Positions 32,112 to 42,782 are shown, counted from the stretch's first letter. The stretch is 64,000 nt of DNA from Ascoidea asiatica (GCA_001600695.1 BCKQ01000003.1:1525934-1589933), one strand, 5' to 3'. Notes: generated by a model from the letters alone, not told the origin. Translations and numbers: made by a program.

Positions 32112-33421
32112 TTATGATTATTAATTATTCCAATTTTAGAAAGTATATCAAGGAAGGATATTTTTGAATTATGTTATGAAAATGAATGAACTGAAATAAT
32201 CAAATAATTAAAAAATCAAATAATGAAATTGAAATAAGAGAAATTTTGATTGAATATAAAATAAGAAGACAAAAAGACAAGAAGATAAAAAAAAGAGAAA
32301 GTGAAATTGATTAGAGTCTTAGAATTAAAATTAGTATTGTTTGATTTAATATATCCAATCTCAAACCAACCAGTACAAAGCAATGTACGATTATCTGAAA
32401 TTTGAAAGTAAAGAGCACAGGTTTAGCCTAAAGAGTGCAGAGATGAATTGATTGTATGCAATAGCACAATATTGGACTAAATTATCAAAAACGTCAATTG
32501 CATAAACCTCTTTCTATGTTTCTCAGCTTCTTAAGTTATTTTTATTTTCCTTTGTTTCCTTCTTTTTTTTTCACAATTAAACTGCAGTTGCCTTGAATTC
32601 TTTAAAAAGGAAGTTACTTGAACTTGACTACTTTTTAGACAGCCTATTTATTTTTCTCGACAGTAAGGTTATCTCCTTCTTTTTCAATAGATGAAGCAGA
32701 AATACTACACTACGTAACTTTACTCTAGAGTATTTCATTTGTGCTCCTACAGTACAATCGTACCAATACTTAAATATTTGTTTAAAATAGTCGATTTTGT
32801 CAGATTTGATTCAAATTGTTAACTTGAGAAGATTTTCCAGCCGCTAGCTTTCAGAATAGATTTATTCACGAAACTGAACTATTTCAGACCATAATGCTGC
32901 TCATTTGGGCACGCAATTCTCCCAGTTTTGTGTGCAAGTGAGATCTCGGTGCGCAGCTGGAACTGCGGGCACAATAATAGCAACTTTAAAGGCAGTGTGC
33001 GCTTGGCTCAGGGTGCAAGAGGTTCCCGCTCCGTGGTGCTGTATTTAGAATTCTAAACAATGCGCGCGTATTGCGCTTAACGTTTCGCGTTGTAGATTAA
33101 ACTTTCAACGGCGGGCACTCGCTGCAAAAAAGGGTAACCTTATTACGCCTGACTGCATGACACGCCGTAAAACACGCCTGAATACGGTGCCCAAAGTGAA
33201 TACCGTTTCCCTGGATTCGCGAGCTTTGAATAACAATCCACGTGATTAAACCACGTGCGGTTAAAATATCTTTCCGCGGATATACTGTTGAAAAAAAATG
33301 AATTTTCAATGAGACTCGTTGATAACTGAAATTTAATTCAATCATTTTATCATCCATTTATTTACCCTTTACCATTTATTATTCTTTATTGTTTTGGTAG
33401 TGGATAAAAATAAGAAAAATA
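32112..33421. promoter_or_regulatory. Divergent promoter region ENTH gene / CWC23-like gene
   Basis: About 1.3 kb. From about 32880 to 33290 it is much GC-richer than its surroundings. It contains an SBF-like TTTCGCG (33083-33089) next to GCGCGC, and two CACGTG E-boxes 13 bp apart just upstream of the CWC23-like start. An 86-codon open frame on the minus strand (33097-33357) has no family features. Confidence 0.5.
33239..33257. promoter_or_regulatory. Double E-box (CACGTG x2)
   Basis: CACGTG at 33239-33244 and at 33252-33257. The contexts are TCCACGTGAT and ACCACGTGCG. The 13-bp centre spacing is a little over one helical turn. Candidates for binding are Cbf1 or Pho4-type bHLH factors. The pair is 165-183 bp upstream of the CWC23-like ATG. 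Confidence 0.55.
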
Positions 33422-34405
33422 ATGGAACAAGGAGATAATGATTTATTAGAGATAGTAAATCAAGATACTAAAGAAAACTTATATGAAAATTTAAATTTCG
33501 AAATAAATCAGATTCAAGATTATAATGATATTTCTATAAGTGAAGTCAAAAAAAATTATTATAAATTAGCATTAATCTATCATCCTGATAAGGTTAAAAA
33601 GAGTGATAAAAATAAAGATAATACAATAGAGTTATTCAATAATATATTAAAGTCTTATAATCTACTAGCCCAATCTCCCGAAGATTCAATTCTAAAATAT
33701 AATAATTATTTAAATAAATTGAAAGAAAAATTAATTCAAAAAAGATTAAATGATGAAAAGTTAAATCTTAAAAAATTACAATTAATTAATAATGAAAATA
33801 AATTCAATAAAAGTGTAAAACAAAATTTGAATCAAAATTTGAATAATAATAAAATTGAATTAATCAAAAGAGATGGACACTTAAAAATACTAAAATTACA
33901 AGAATCTTTATTCAAAAAACAATTAAATACTAATAAAGAAAAATTTATGAAAAATAATGAAAATGAAAAAGATTACCTTAATAAACCAAATTTAGATTTT
34001 AGATCAATAAATTTAATTATTTCAATATCTAAGTCAGTAGTTGATAATAATATTGATATTTTACTTGATTTTTTCAGACAATTTGGTAAAATTCAGTCAA
34101 TAAATAAAAAAATTTATGGAAATGACAATAACAATAATGATAATCAGTTCATAATAACATTAATATATGAGAATATTCAAAATGCCTTTGTTGCTTTCAG
34201 TAATTGTAATTCATTCAATAATAACAATAAAGACAACAATAATAGTATAAAAATCATCTCAAGTAACTATAAACTTAATTCAATGAACTCAATTCAAAAA
34301 ATTTTATATTCAAATTCAGCTAAATCTAGTCTTTCTTTTTATGACTATAAAGAGCTAACTCTTTTGAATTTACATAATTATATCAACAAAAATAGCCAAA
34401 GTTGA
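33422..34405 (+). CDS. CWC23: Cwc23-like J-domain splicing factor
   Basis: A 327-residue J-protein. The J domain is at about residues 18-85: NLYENLNFEINQIQDYNDIS, then KKNYYKLALIYHPDKVKKSD with the essential HPD. After a Lys/Asn-rich helix comes KRDGHLKILKLQESLFKKQL, matching the RHGELLRKLK segment of Cwc23, and residues about 195-290 resemble a degenerate RRM (INLIISISKSVVDNNIDILL, FRQFGKIQSI, QFIITLIYENIQNAFVAFSN). Cwc23 partners Ntr1/Ntr2-Prp43 in spliceosome disassembly; the J-RRM architecture is that of the DNAJC17 family. Saccharomyces Cwc23 is 283 residues. The ATG at 33422 is the only plausible start before the J domain. Confidence 0.78.
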   Translation: MEQGDNDLLEIVNQDTKENLYENLNFEINQIQDYNDISISEVKKNYYKLALIYHPDKVKKSDKNKDNTIELFNNILKSYNLLAQSPEDSILKYNNYLNKLKEKLIQKRLNDEKLNLKKLQLINNENKFNKSVKQNLNQNLNNNKIELIKRDGHLKILKLQESLFKKQLNTNKEKFMKNNENEKDYLNKPNLDFRSINLIISISKSVVDNNIDILLDFFRQFGKIQSINKKIYGNDNNNNDNQFIITLIYENIQNAFVAFSNCNSFNNNNKDNNNSIKIISSNYKLNSMNSIQKILYSNSAKSSLSFYDYKELTLLNLHNYINKNSQS

Positions 34406-35042
34406 AAAGAAACAATATTTTTTCATTAGTACACAGAGACCAGTTTTGTGGTAATTATTTTCTTGAGTGAGAAATCATCTGAAAATTTAATGTCATTTGA
34501 ATGAATGATTCTCGGTCTTGGAGGAACTCGGTTAATTAACCTTGTTTGCTCTATCTTACTCCGCTTTTCACCATGTTACGTAATCACCATTTCAGCAATC
34601 AATTAATTAATTTCTAATTAATTGATCTTTAATTAATGTTTAATATTTAATTGTTCTTTTAATTGATATTCAATCAATTCCATCAATTAATCTTTTAATT
34701 AATCACTTTGTCAATCGATAATTTATTAATTAGTCTGTTTATTAGTTAATACACAAATAGAGTTATTAATCGCCTTGGTTACCTTAATTAATTTATACAA
34801 ACACAATTTCATCAAAAAACTTCACATGGGTTTTTAAGATCTTTGAAATCTTTTATTTTTGCATCATTTTCAATTAAAATCTACAATTTAAACAGTATAT
34901 ATTAATCAGTTTATCCTCTCCAAAATATTCAACTTAGTTTCTTATTGTATTTTATTTATCAGCTCTTACTTACATTCAAATTATCCATTTCTACCAGAAA
35001 TTCATCTTACAATAATATATCATCAATTGTAACACTGGAAAA
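34406..35042 (+). promoter_or_regulatory. Upstream region of the ABCD transporter gene
   Basis: About 640 bp. A segment at 34595-34745 is packed with AATTAATTGA/TTAATTAA palindromic words. No oleate-response element (CGG-N15-18-CCG) was recognised, although PXA genes are often under Oaf1/Pip2. Confidence 0.45.
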
Positions 35043-37967
35043 ATGTATTATGATATGAAAGATAAAATATCAAAGTTTATAACTATATTCAACCTTTGTT
35101 ATAAAAAGTATTCATTCAGAGATAAAAATTTGTTATTAAAATTCAAAAGAAATTTTATTTCTTCAAATCATATTATTTCAATATTCATAATTTCAATATT
35201 ATCAACTTTTGGATTTTCTTCATATATAATAATTAAAAAACTTATCAATATAATTCAAGAAAAAAGACAATTTAGAAAATTAAATTTTTTAAATCAACTT
35301 AATCATCAAAATCAATTATTTGAAAAAAATGAAACCAATGAAAGTTCAAATACAATCAATGATATTAGTTTGAATCATAAATATAATTTAAATCATAGGT
35401 ATAATTTAAATAATACTAAAAATAAAAATAAATTAAAAAATAGAAGTAGAAGTAAGTTTGATTTAAGATCTTACAGTTTCATTGGTTTCAATTCAAGACC
35501 AGTAACCTCAAATAATACTAGAGAATTATTAATTACAAATGAAAAAAATCAAACAATTAAAAAAATTTTCATCAATTCTGTCTCGAAGGATATTTTTGAT
35601 AAAGATAGATTAGTTTTCAAGAATTTCAATCTAACTTATAACAATTATAATTTTAATAATTTTAATAATAAAAAAAGTTTAATTAATTTCAAACTATTAA
35701 GTAAATTATATATATTATGGCAAATTTTAATACCAAAATTCTTAAATAAAAATTCTTACCTTTTGATTTTGAATATTTTATTCTTAATTTCAAGAACTTA
35801 TCTTTCTTTATTAATAACTAAATTAGATGGTCAAATTGTTAAAGATATTATTGGCTCAAACTTGTCTAATTTTATAATTGACTTAATATATTGGTTTTTA
35901 ATTTCTTTTCCAGCTTCTTATATCAATTCTTCTATCAAATATTTAACAAAAAGATTAGCTTTGAATTTCAGAACAAATTTAATCAGATATATTCATGATA
36001 TTTATTTGAATGATAAAATGGTTTTTTATAAAATTTTATTTTTAATTAAAATTCAAAATCAAAAAGATCAAAAAGATCATAAAGATCCTCCTATTTCAAA
36101 AAAATTTATAAATAATAAGATTAAAGACTCAATTATAAATGATTCTCTTTCAAATTCAAATATTCAAAGTATAGATGATTTAACTCAATTTATAACTAAT
36201 GATGTAACTAAATTTTCTGATACAATTGCTTCTCTTTTTTCAAATTTAGGTAAACCGATTATGGACATTTTCTTTTTTGCAATATATCTAAGAGATAATT
36301 TAGGTACAATGGGTATAATTGGTTTATTTATAAACTATATCTTAACTGCATATATTTTAAAAAGAAATACTCCAAATTTTAGTAAATTAATCAATGAAAA
36401 ACAAAATCTTGAAAGTAAATACTATAACTATCATTTAAATTTAATGAATAATTCCGAGGAAATTTCTCTTTATAATGGAATAAAAATCGAATCTTTAAGA
36501 ATAAATATTATCTTCAATAAATTAATCAATCATATTAGTAAATATAATACTTTAAAATTCTATTATAGTTTTTTGGAAAATTACATTTTAAAATTCACTT
36601 GGTCTGCCTCGGGTTATTTATTTGCTTCAATTCCTTTGATAACTCAATATTTAATATCTTCTTCGATTTCAAAAGCTGGTGGTAAAAGTGAAACTAAAAT
36701 TATTGGAAAAACTGTTAAAAGCGAAAACAAAGTTTCAATGCAATCAAAAAATATGAGACAATTTATAATTAATAAAAGATTAATGTTGTCAGTTGCTGAT
36801 GCTGGAAGTAGATTAATGTATAGTATCAAAGATATTTCTAAATTAATTGGATATACAAATAGAATATTCAATTTATTAGATTTACTTCACAAAGCTCATT
36901 CTTCAAATTTCAATTATGGTGATAAATATGGTAATGATATAAAGGGAACAGTTCAAAATGATTATCCAGGATTAAGATTAGAACAAGCGCCTGTAATTAT
37001 TCCATCTCAATCGGGTTCTGATGGAGAGTGCTTAATTAAAAATTTATCTTTTCAAATAAAACCTTTTGAAAATTTATTAATTTTAGGTTTTAATGGTTCT
37101 GGAAAGACTTCAATTCAAAGAATAGTTGCAGGATTATGGCCTTTATATAATGGATTATTATCAAAACCAAATGATAAAAATATTTTATATTTACCTCAAA
37201 AGCCATATTTTACTGATGGTTCATTAAGAGATCAAATTATTTATCCTTTAAATGAATTTGAAATGATGGAACAAGGTTATTCTGATAATGATTTAGTTGA
37301 AATTTTGAAAGAAGTTAAGCTAGATTATTTATTAAAACGTAACTTTGAATCAAATGATGTATCTTTAAAGATTAAAGATCCAAATGGAAAAAAAACATTA
37401 GATAATAAGATAGATAATGGTTTAAATAATTTTGACTATTATAATATGAATAATTTTAATTCTATTAAAGAATGGCAAGATTTATTAAGTGGTGGAGAAA
37501 AACAAAGAATTGGATTTGCAAGAATTTTATTTAAAAAACCAGCATTTGCAATTTTAGATGAATCAACAAATGCAATATCTAGAGATATTGAAGATAATTT
37601 ATTTGAGCTTTTAAAAACTAAAAAAATAACTTTTATTACATTAAGTCATAGACCTTTGTTAATGAAATATCATGATCAAATTATAAAAATTTTAAAAGAT
37701 GGAAAATGGACTATTGAATCTTCAAGTTCCGACAAAGCGATTCAATCAATTGAAAAAGAAATTCAAGAGATAGAATTAAAATTAAAACAGGTTGCAGAAA
37801 TGGAAAAAAGGAAAAAAGAATTAGACTTTTTATTAAATGATGATCAAGATGATGAAAGCGATTACGATTATAATGAGACTGAAGAACAATCTAAATTTAA
37901 TTTATTGGAATATGGGGATGATAGTAATGTTAGTGATTCTAGTAATTCTAGTAATATAGCTTTTTAA
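35043..37967 (+). CDS. Peroxisomal ABCD half-transporter (Pxa1/Pxa2-type)
   Basis: A 974-residue half-transporter of the ALD/PMP70 (ABCD) family, which imports long-chain acyl-CoA into peroxisomes. The membrane domain covers about residues 40-560, with the ABCD EAA-like motif NSEEISLYNGIKIE near 470. The ATPase domain has Walker A GFNGSGKTS near 683, the ABCD-typical RIVAGLWPLYNG just after it, LPQKPYFTDGSLRDQIIYP, signature LSGGEKQRIGFARI near 814, Walker B AFAILDEST near 834 and switch His in LSHRP near 868. A C-terminal coiled coil (about 900-935) and an acidic tail follow, as in Pxa proteins. Insertions sit in the N-terminus and between Walker A and signature. Family members are about 850-870 residues. 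I cannot decide between Pxa1 and Pxa2. The ATG at 35043 has a good A-rich context. Confidence 0.9.
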   Translation: MYYDMKDKISKFITIFNLCYKKYSFRDKNLLLKFKRNFISSNHIISIFIISILSTFGFSSYIIIKKLINIIQEKRQFRKLNFLNQLNHQNQLFEKNETNESSNTINDISLNHKYNLNHRYNLNNTKNKNKLKNRSRSKFDLRSYSFIGFNSRPVTSNNTRELLITNEKNQTIKKIFINSVSKDIFDKDRLVFKNFNLTYNNYNFNNFNNKKSLINFKLLSKLYILWQILIPKFLNKNSYLLILNILFLISRTYLSLLITKLDGQIVKDIIGSNLSNFIIDLIYWFLISFPASYINSSIKYLTKRLALNFRTNLIRYIHDIYLNDKMVFYKILFLIKIQNQKDQKDHKDPPISKKFINNKIKDSIINDSLSNSNIQSIDDLTQFITNDVTKFSDTIASLFSNLGKPIMDIFFFAIYLRDNLGTMGIIGLFINYILTAYILKRNTPNFSKLINEKQNLESKYYNYHLNLMNNSEEISLYNGIKIESLRINIIFNKLINHISKYNTLKFYYSFLENYILKFTWSASGYLFASIPLITQYLISSSISKAGGKSETKIIGKTVKSENKVSMQSKNMRQFIINKRLMLSVADAGSRLMYSIKDISKLIGYTNRIFNLLDLLHKAHSSNFNYGDKYGNDIKGTVQNDYPGLRLEQAPVIIPSQSGSDGECLIKNLSFQIKPFENLLILGFNGSGKTSIQRIVAGLWPLYNGLLSKPNDKNILYLPQKPYFTDGSLRDQIIYPLNEFEMMEQGYSDNDLVEILKEVKLDYLLKRNFESNDVSLKIKDPNGKKTLDNKIDNGLNNFDYYNMNNFNSIKEWQDLLSGGEKQRIGFARILFKKPAFAILDESTNAISRDIEDNLFELLKTKKITFITLSHRPLLMKYHDQIIKILKDGKWTIESSSSDKAIQSIEKEIQEIELKLKQVAEMEKRKKELDFLLNDDQDDESDYDYNETEEQSKFNLLEYGDDSNVSDSSNSSNIAF

Positions 37968-38181
37968 GTGTGGCTTTTCAGTCTACAAAATCGTGTAAAG
38001 TAATATATATATACTGTATATAGCATGAAAAGCCTAACAAACAATTATAAAACGGTTCTAACTTGTTCAATCAGATAAAAAAAAAAGATTATGAGTAAAT
38101 TTAAACAATCGGAGGATTTATATATTATATAAATTAATAGAAAAAATTCTTTAAAAAAAAAATGAAGTAGTAAAACATTTA

Positions 38182-39045
38182 TTATACCCATGGGACTCCA
38201 ATAAAAAGATCATTTTCTGAAAACCTTTCTTTTGCAAGAGAGTAATTTAATAGGTTTTTCAATTTTGGATTCGTAAGGTAATAGGAAGGAACACAATTAA
38301 ATGGATTTCTAGAAAATTTTTTAGCTAATAGTTTCCCTGAACAACCGAATGGATCCAATTCAAATAAATGAAGAGCATTTTTATATTCTGAGTTATCGAG
38401 ATCTTTGAAGAATTTGTCATTCTTAGCTTTATCTTTGTAATTTGGAACCATATCAAAACCAATATACTCTACATCACTTATAGGATATTTCAATGCTTTG
38501 ATATGATGATTTAAAAATCTAAATTTCTTAAAATTATAGCCAACTATAATTATTTTCCTTGGATAAGTATTTGTAATCTCAAAAAATCTAGCAATCGAAA
38601 ACAAGACATTTTCAAAAGAATCTCTAGCAAATTCTTCTAATATAATTTTATTAATCAAAGTTTCATCCAAACATTCATCAAATACATACTCTTTTTTATT
38701 TTGTAAGATAACATTCAAATAACTAAAAGCCTCAGAAATACAACCAGCTTTTAATTTTGTTTTTCCTCCGGATATTATTAATAAGTTTCTGGAATTGTGA
38801 TTCAAAGCTTTCAAAGATTCCTTGATTTGTTTAAGCCAAATCAAATTATCATAACTTTCTTTTTGAAAATCTTCCATATACCAATCATTTAATGATTCCC
38901 CTCGGCCTGAACCTTTATAAATCCCATGACAAGGAAGTATGATCAAAGTATCGATTTCCGAGTAATACTTTTCTGTATTTATTTTGTTCGAAATCACTTC
39001 ATTTGAAGGCAAGTGTAAATCCGAAATAGTTTTGCCAGGTCCCAT
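38182..39045 (-). CDS. DUF218-domain protein
   Basis: A 287-residue protein of the DUF218 family (SanA/YdcF-like fold). IDTLIILPCHGIYKGSGRGE near residues 33-55 is the family's opening strand and Gly-rich loop; NLLIISGGKTKLKAGCISEA near 90 is the SGG-x-T motif; RDSFENVLFSIARFFEITN carries the D/ExS-x-NT-like Asn; YPRKIIIVGYNFKKFRFLNH is the strand before the His-containing helix. Substrate and role are unknown in fungi. The frame is open to a TTG at 39054; the first ATG is at 39045 (MGPGKTISDLHL). No signal peptide is visible with this start. An upstream exon is conceivable but unsupported by a branch site. It is convergent with the ABCD transporter. Confidence 0.8.
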   Translation of the reverse strand: MGPGKTISDLHLPSNEVISNKINTEKYYSEIDTLIILPCHGIYKGSGRGESLNDWYMEDFQKESYDNLIWLKQIKESLKALNHNSRNLLIISGGKTKLKAGCISEAFSYLNVILQNKKEYVFDECLDETLINKIILEEFARDSFENVLFSIARFFEITNTYPRKIIIVGYNFKKFRFLNHHIKALKYPISDVEYIGFDMVPNYKDKAKNDKFFKDLDNSEYKNALHLFELDPFGCSGKLLAKKFSRNPFNCVPSYYLTNPKLKNLLNYSLAKERFSENDLFIGVPWV

Positions 39046-39558
39046 TAAAGTCAATCTAAAACAGCAAAGTAAAATATTCTATAAGCCTATAAAAAAAATA
39101 TAAAATCAAATCAAGCAAGCAACAATGGATTGTCTGAAATAAAATATGAAATATAATCTTTACCTTACTCTATTTTGAAATATAACTGTTATGAGCATCG
39201 TTAGCTCTACTGCTGCACTTGCCCCAGTACGCGTCCAATGGGGGATACCCGGCGTCATTCCCTGAGGGCAGTAATAAAATAGAAATAGAAGTAAAACAGA
39301 AATAAATAGATAAAAGAAAAGTAAAATGGAATATTTACTGACTAAAACTTATAAATAAGGGCATAAAGCACCCAGAATTACTCAAACGGGACTTGAGAGA
39401 ACAAAATATTGATGAACTGAAAAAAATAAATATCCTTAGATATATATTCTTTTTAAATAAAATTCATCAAGTAACAAAACTTCAATATTTTTTCTGGGTT
39501 ATAGAGGTGTTTTACTTAGAGCTAAAAAGCTTTTATCTAATTTAATTTTTCGTTCAAA
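39046..39558. promoter_or_regulatory. Divergent promoter region DUF218 / PWWP gene
   Basis: About 510 bp with a small GC-rich patch at 39190-39270. The patch contains an MCB-type ACGCGT at 39229-39234 directly followed by a CCAAT box (CCAATGG, 39235-39241). It lies about 325 bp before the PWWP gene start and 185 bp before the DUF218 start. Confidence 0.5.
39229..39234. promoter_or_regulatory. MCB-like ACGCGT
   Basis: Palindromic Mbp1/Swi6 core ACGCGT between two divergent genes. If functional it would give G1/S expression to the PWWP chromatin gene, the DUF218 gene or both. Confidence 0.35.
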
Positions 39559-41987
39559 ATGGTTGAAAGCAATGACTTACCTATTGGGACTAGAATATAT
39601 TTAAGTGTTCCAGGGTATCCCCCTTGGCCTGCTATGGTATGTTTTTTTCATAAACTTAAATGTAATCTTAACTATTATTTGGGATTCAACTTACTAACAA
39701 CTAAGCTAATTTTCAATATATTTAGGTTATTCCTGAAACGCTTGCTAGCAAAAGTGATAAGCTTTATAAGGGAGATAATCTTTACTTCTCCTGTTTTTAT
39801 AATCACAATTCTGCTGGATGGGTTAACTCAAGTAACTATATAATTTTAGATGATGAGAGGATCAGGAAACTTATAAATAAACTAGAAGAACAACCTTCAA
39901 TAAAAAAATCAAGGAAAAAATTAGAAACTAAAAATATAATAAATGGGCTAAAAGATGCATTAAAATATAAAGAAATTGATAGTTTTTACAAATATAAGAG
40001 ATTTGATACATCGGAAGAAATTTCAAGTGAAAAAGAAAATGTACAAAATAGCTCTTTAGAACAAGAGTTGAATTCTAGTGATAAAGTTGACAATCTTAAA
40101 TCTGAGCCTAAAGTAACTGAATCTCAAAAAATAAAGAAAATAACAAAAAAAGGTCAAGAAATTGAAAGAAGAAAAACTGCTTCAGTTGAAGCAGAATCAA
40201 ATGTTGATCTTCAAAATCATAGAAGACAGACTTTAAATAGAAGAAGAAGTTCAAGTAGAAAACTATTTTCAAGTAAAAAATTAAGTCCAAGTAAAAATGT
40301 TTCAGAAGAAAGAGAGATTTCTGCTACACCTTCTGACAAAACTCCTAAACTTATTTCTCCCAATAAGAAAAAAGAAGAAAGTAGTACTCTAGATAAGAAA
40401 AATAATATACTGGATAAAAAAAGGAGAATAACACTTAAATTACATTCACCCGAAATTGGACCTTTTGAAAACTCAACTCCTTTCAAAGATTCAGATCATC
40501 TTAATAATTTTGTTATTTCAAAGGAAACAACAAAATCACCTTTAAAAGAGACATCAGATCTAAAAAATATACTGGAGGGCAATTCACCAACATTTTCAAG
40601 TCCTAATTCAATGGTGTCTATAAAAATTAAATCAGAGAGTGAAAATCAATTACTATCAGAAATAGAGTCTAGGAATAAAAATAATGATGCTGAAACTATT
40701 CATAATCAATCCAGTGAAATTTTTAACGATGAAAAAGAATTACCTAAATTCAAAATTGAAGAAGATCGTGAAAATATAAAAAAAGCTAATGGTTTAATTT
40801 CACAGAACAACAATATTACTAGAAAGAGAAAATCTAGTGTGAAACCAAAAGAAGTTCCTACTAAAAAAGCTAAAAAAAATTCGAATGAACTTTCAACTCT
40901 AGATACAAGAGAAGAAAGTTTACCCAAAAGCAGAAAAAAAACTGCTCTATTAAAAGACCAAGTTATTCATAATAAAAACGAAAAAATATCTGGGGGACGG
41001 CATTTTAATTCTCATAATATTCATCTTAAAGATTCTTATCAAAAAGTAAATGCTTTAAGGGCTAATAGATTAAATCATACTAATATCAAAAAAGAATTTT
41101 CAGATAATGAATCCATATCATTACCTATTATATCAAAGATCAAATCACCACCTGATCACAAAACTATAAAAAAAGAATCAGATGAATATAGTCCAAAGAA
41201 AAGTAAAAATAGCAATTCATCCTCAAGGGCATCATCAACTGCTGGTTTAAAAAAATTTGATAATGCCGATAACAAAAGGAAGTCCATCAGTTCTATCGAT
41301 AATAACAATTTGAAAAAAATCTCCAACAAATCTAATTTACATAAAAATTCTTTTAGAAGCCCTCTATCAAATCATAAAATGCCTTCTAAAAAAATTGAAA
41401 GTCCCCTTTTTGGTAAAGCAGTTAACAAGACTCTTACAACTAAAAAGAGTAATATTGTTAAACTTAAAAATGCTCTAAAGCTTAAAAAAAATGGTTTTAA
41501 AGATTCGGAAAATATCAAACTTGAAAGATCACCTGAATTAAGAAAAAAAAATCAAATAAAATCAAGAACATCTGAGAAGTTAGATCAAATTAATAATGTA
41601 TCTAATCTAAATTCTCACCGATATAATTTACCCAATGAATTTAGACATATATGGTCAATAAGATACAAAATGCAAAAGATTATGGAAAGTAGCGATTTAA
41701 TGGGTAATAACGGAAAAGCAATGTGTGAAGAATTAGATAAGTTAGAAAAGATTCAAATGGATTTTGAATTATTTTGTTATTCTGAAATTTATAAAATTTT
41801 GGGTGAAATTTTAATTTATAAAGAAAAGTTCCAATTTGAATCTGCTAGTAATGAAAAAATTTCACAAAGATGTCAAAAGCTTATTCTTAAATGGAAAAAC
41901 TTTATCATTTCTTTAAAAAAGAAAGAATCAAGTAAATTCAAGGAAAAGGAAGGAGAGAATGGAGCTTTGAAGCGTAAACGAGTGTAA
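39559..41987 (+). CDS. PWWP chromatin reader with C-terminal helical domain (spliced)
   Basis: Exons 39559-39636 and 39726-41987 give 779 residues. The PWWP domain spans about residues 8-70, starting PIGTRIYLSVPGYPPWPAMV (the motif is PPWP) and continuing after the splice with IPETLASK and LYFSCFYNHNSAGWVNSSNY. A long basic, Ser/Lys-rich disordered region follows, including repeated KK-basic patches. Residues about 660-760 (NEFRHIWSIRYKMQKIMESS, then LDKLEKIQMDFELFCYSEIY and ISQRCQKLILKWKNFI) look like a helical bundle of the TFIIS N-terminal/LEDGF type. PWWP proteins read H3K36 methylation; the yeast ones are Ioc4 (Isw1b) and Pdp3 (NuA3b). This copy is a candidate Ioc4- or LEDGF-like protein. 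The first exon is needed for a complete PWWP; without it the frame opens only at a TTG at 40068. Confidence 0.8.
39637..39725 (+). other. Intron in PWWP gene, 89 bp
   Basis: Donor GTATGT at 39637, perfect branch site TACTAAC at 39692-39698, acceptor TTTAG ending at 39725. Joining keeps the frame (phase 0) and reconstitutes PWPAM-VIPETL within the PWWP fold. Confidence 0.95.
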
Positions 41988-42782
41988 ATTTGTTATATTT
42001 TTAGAATACATTTTTTATTTCAATTGAGGATAAAAGATTATATATAAAGTAGTTAAGTAATGTAAATTGAATATCATTAACACAAAATATGTTATAGTTA
42101 CGATGTTGATGCTAACAATGATATTATTCAGTCTGAATAAATAGATTTAGAGATAGTTTTAAGGATAATTCAGGAAAAGTTCAAAAGACAGTTTAAAGAA
42201 ATTTTTTTCAAAAAATGTAATTTTATAGAATAAATGAACAATCAATTAATATACGAAATAATATATGAAGTGAGAAAAACGTAGGATATTAAAGTAAGCG
42301 AAACAAAACTATTCACACAGTAGATCTAAGAATTGAAATGATTAATTAAGACTACAAATATAAACTGAAGTAAACAAAATTGTAAAAAATAATTTCAGAT
42401 AAAATAAAAAAAATTGAAAATGAAAAAAAAATGAAAACAAAATCAAATAAAATAGAATAAATTCATAGAAATTTAGTGAAAAACAATTATTATCAAAATT
42501 CAAAGGGAGGATTAATAAGTAAATAAATAGATACATGAGTAAGTGAATAATTGAAATCAAAAAAGATCAAAGAAAAATTAAAGAAAAATCAAAGAAAAAT
42601 CAAAATAAAGTAAGATAAATGAAAATAAATTAAAAGCAAACTAAAGAATAAGAAAATATATAATAATAGATTAATTTCATCAATACTGTACAAGCATATA
42701 AATACTAAAAGTAAGAATAAAAAACGATTTGAAAAAGTGAGTTAAGTTAAATTTCAGATAAAAGAAAAAAGTAAAAGCAAAG
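41988..42782. other. Intergenic, convergent PWWP pair
   Basis: About 800 bp between the 3' ends of the two PWWP genes. A-rich on the plus strand, with repeated AAGAAAAAT-type words at 42565-42605. No gene seen; the minus-strand open frame at 42342-42560 is hydrophobic by composition only. Confidence 0.6.

Noticed and set aside
33097-33357. 86-codon minus-strand frame upstream of the CWC23-like gene
   Set aside because: Lies in a promoter island with E-boxes; no recognisable domain apart from scattered cysteines.
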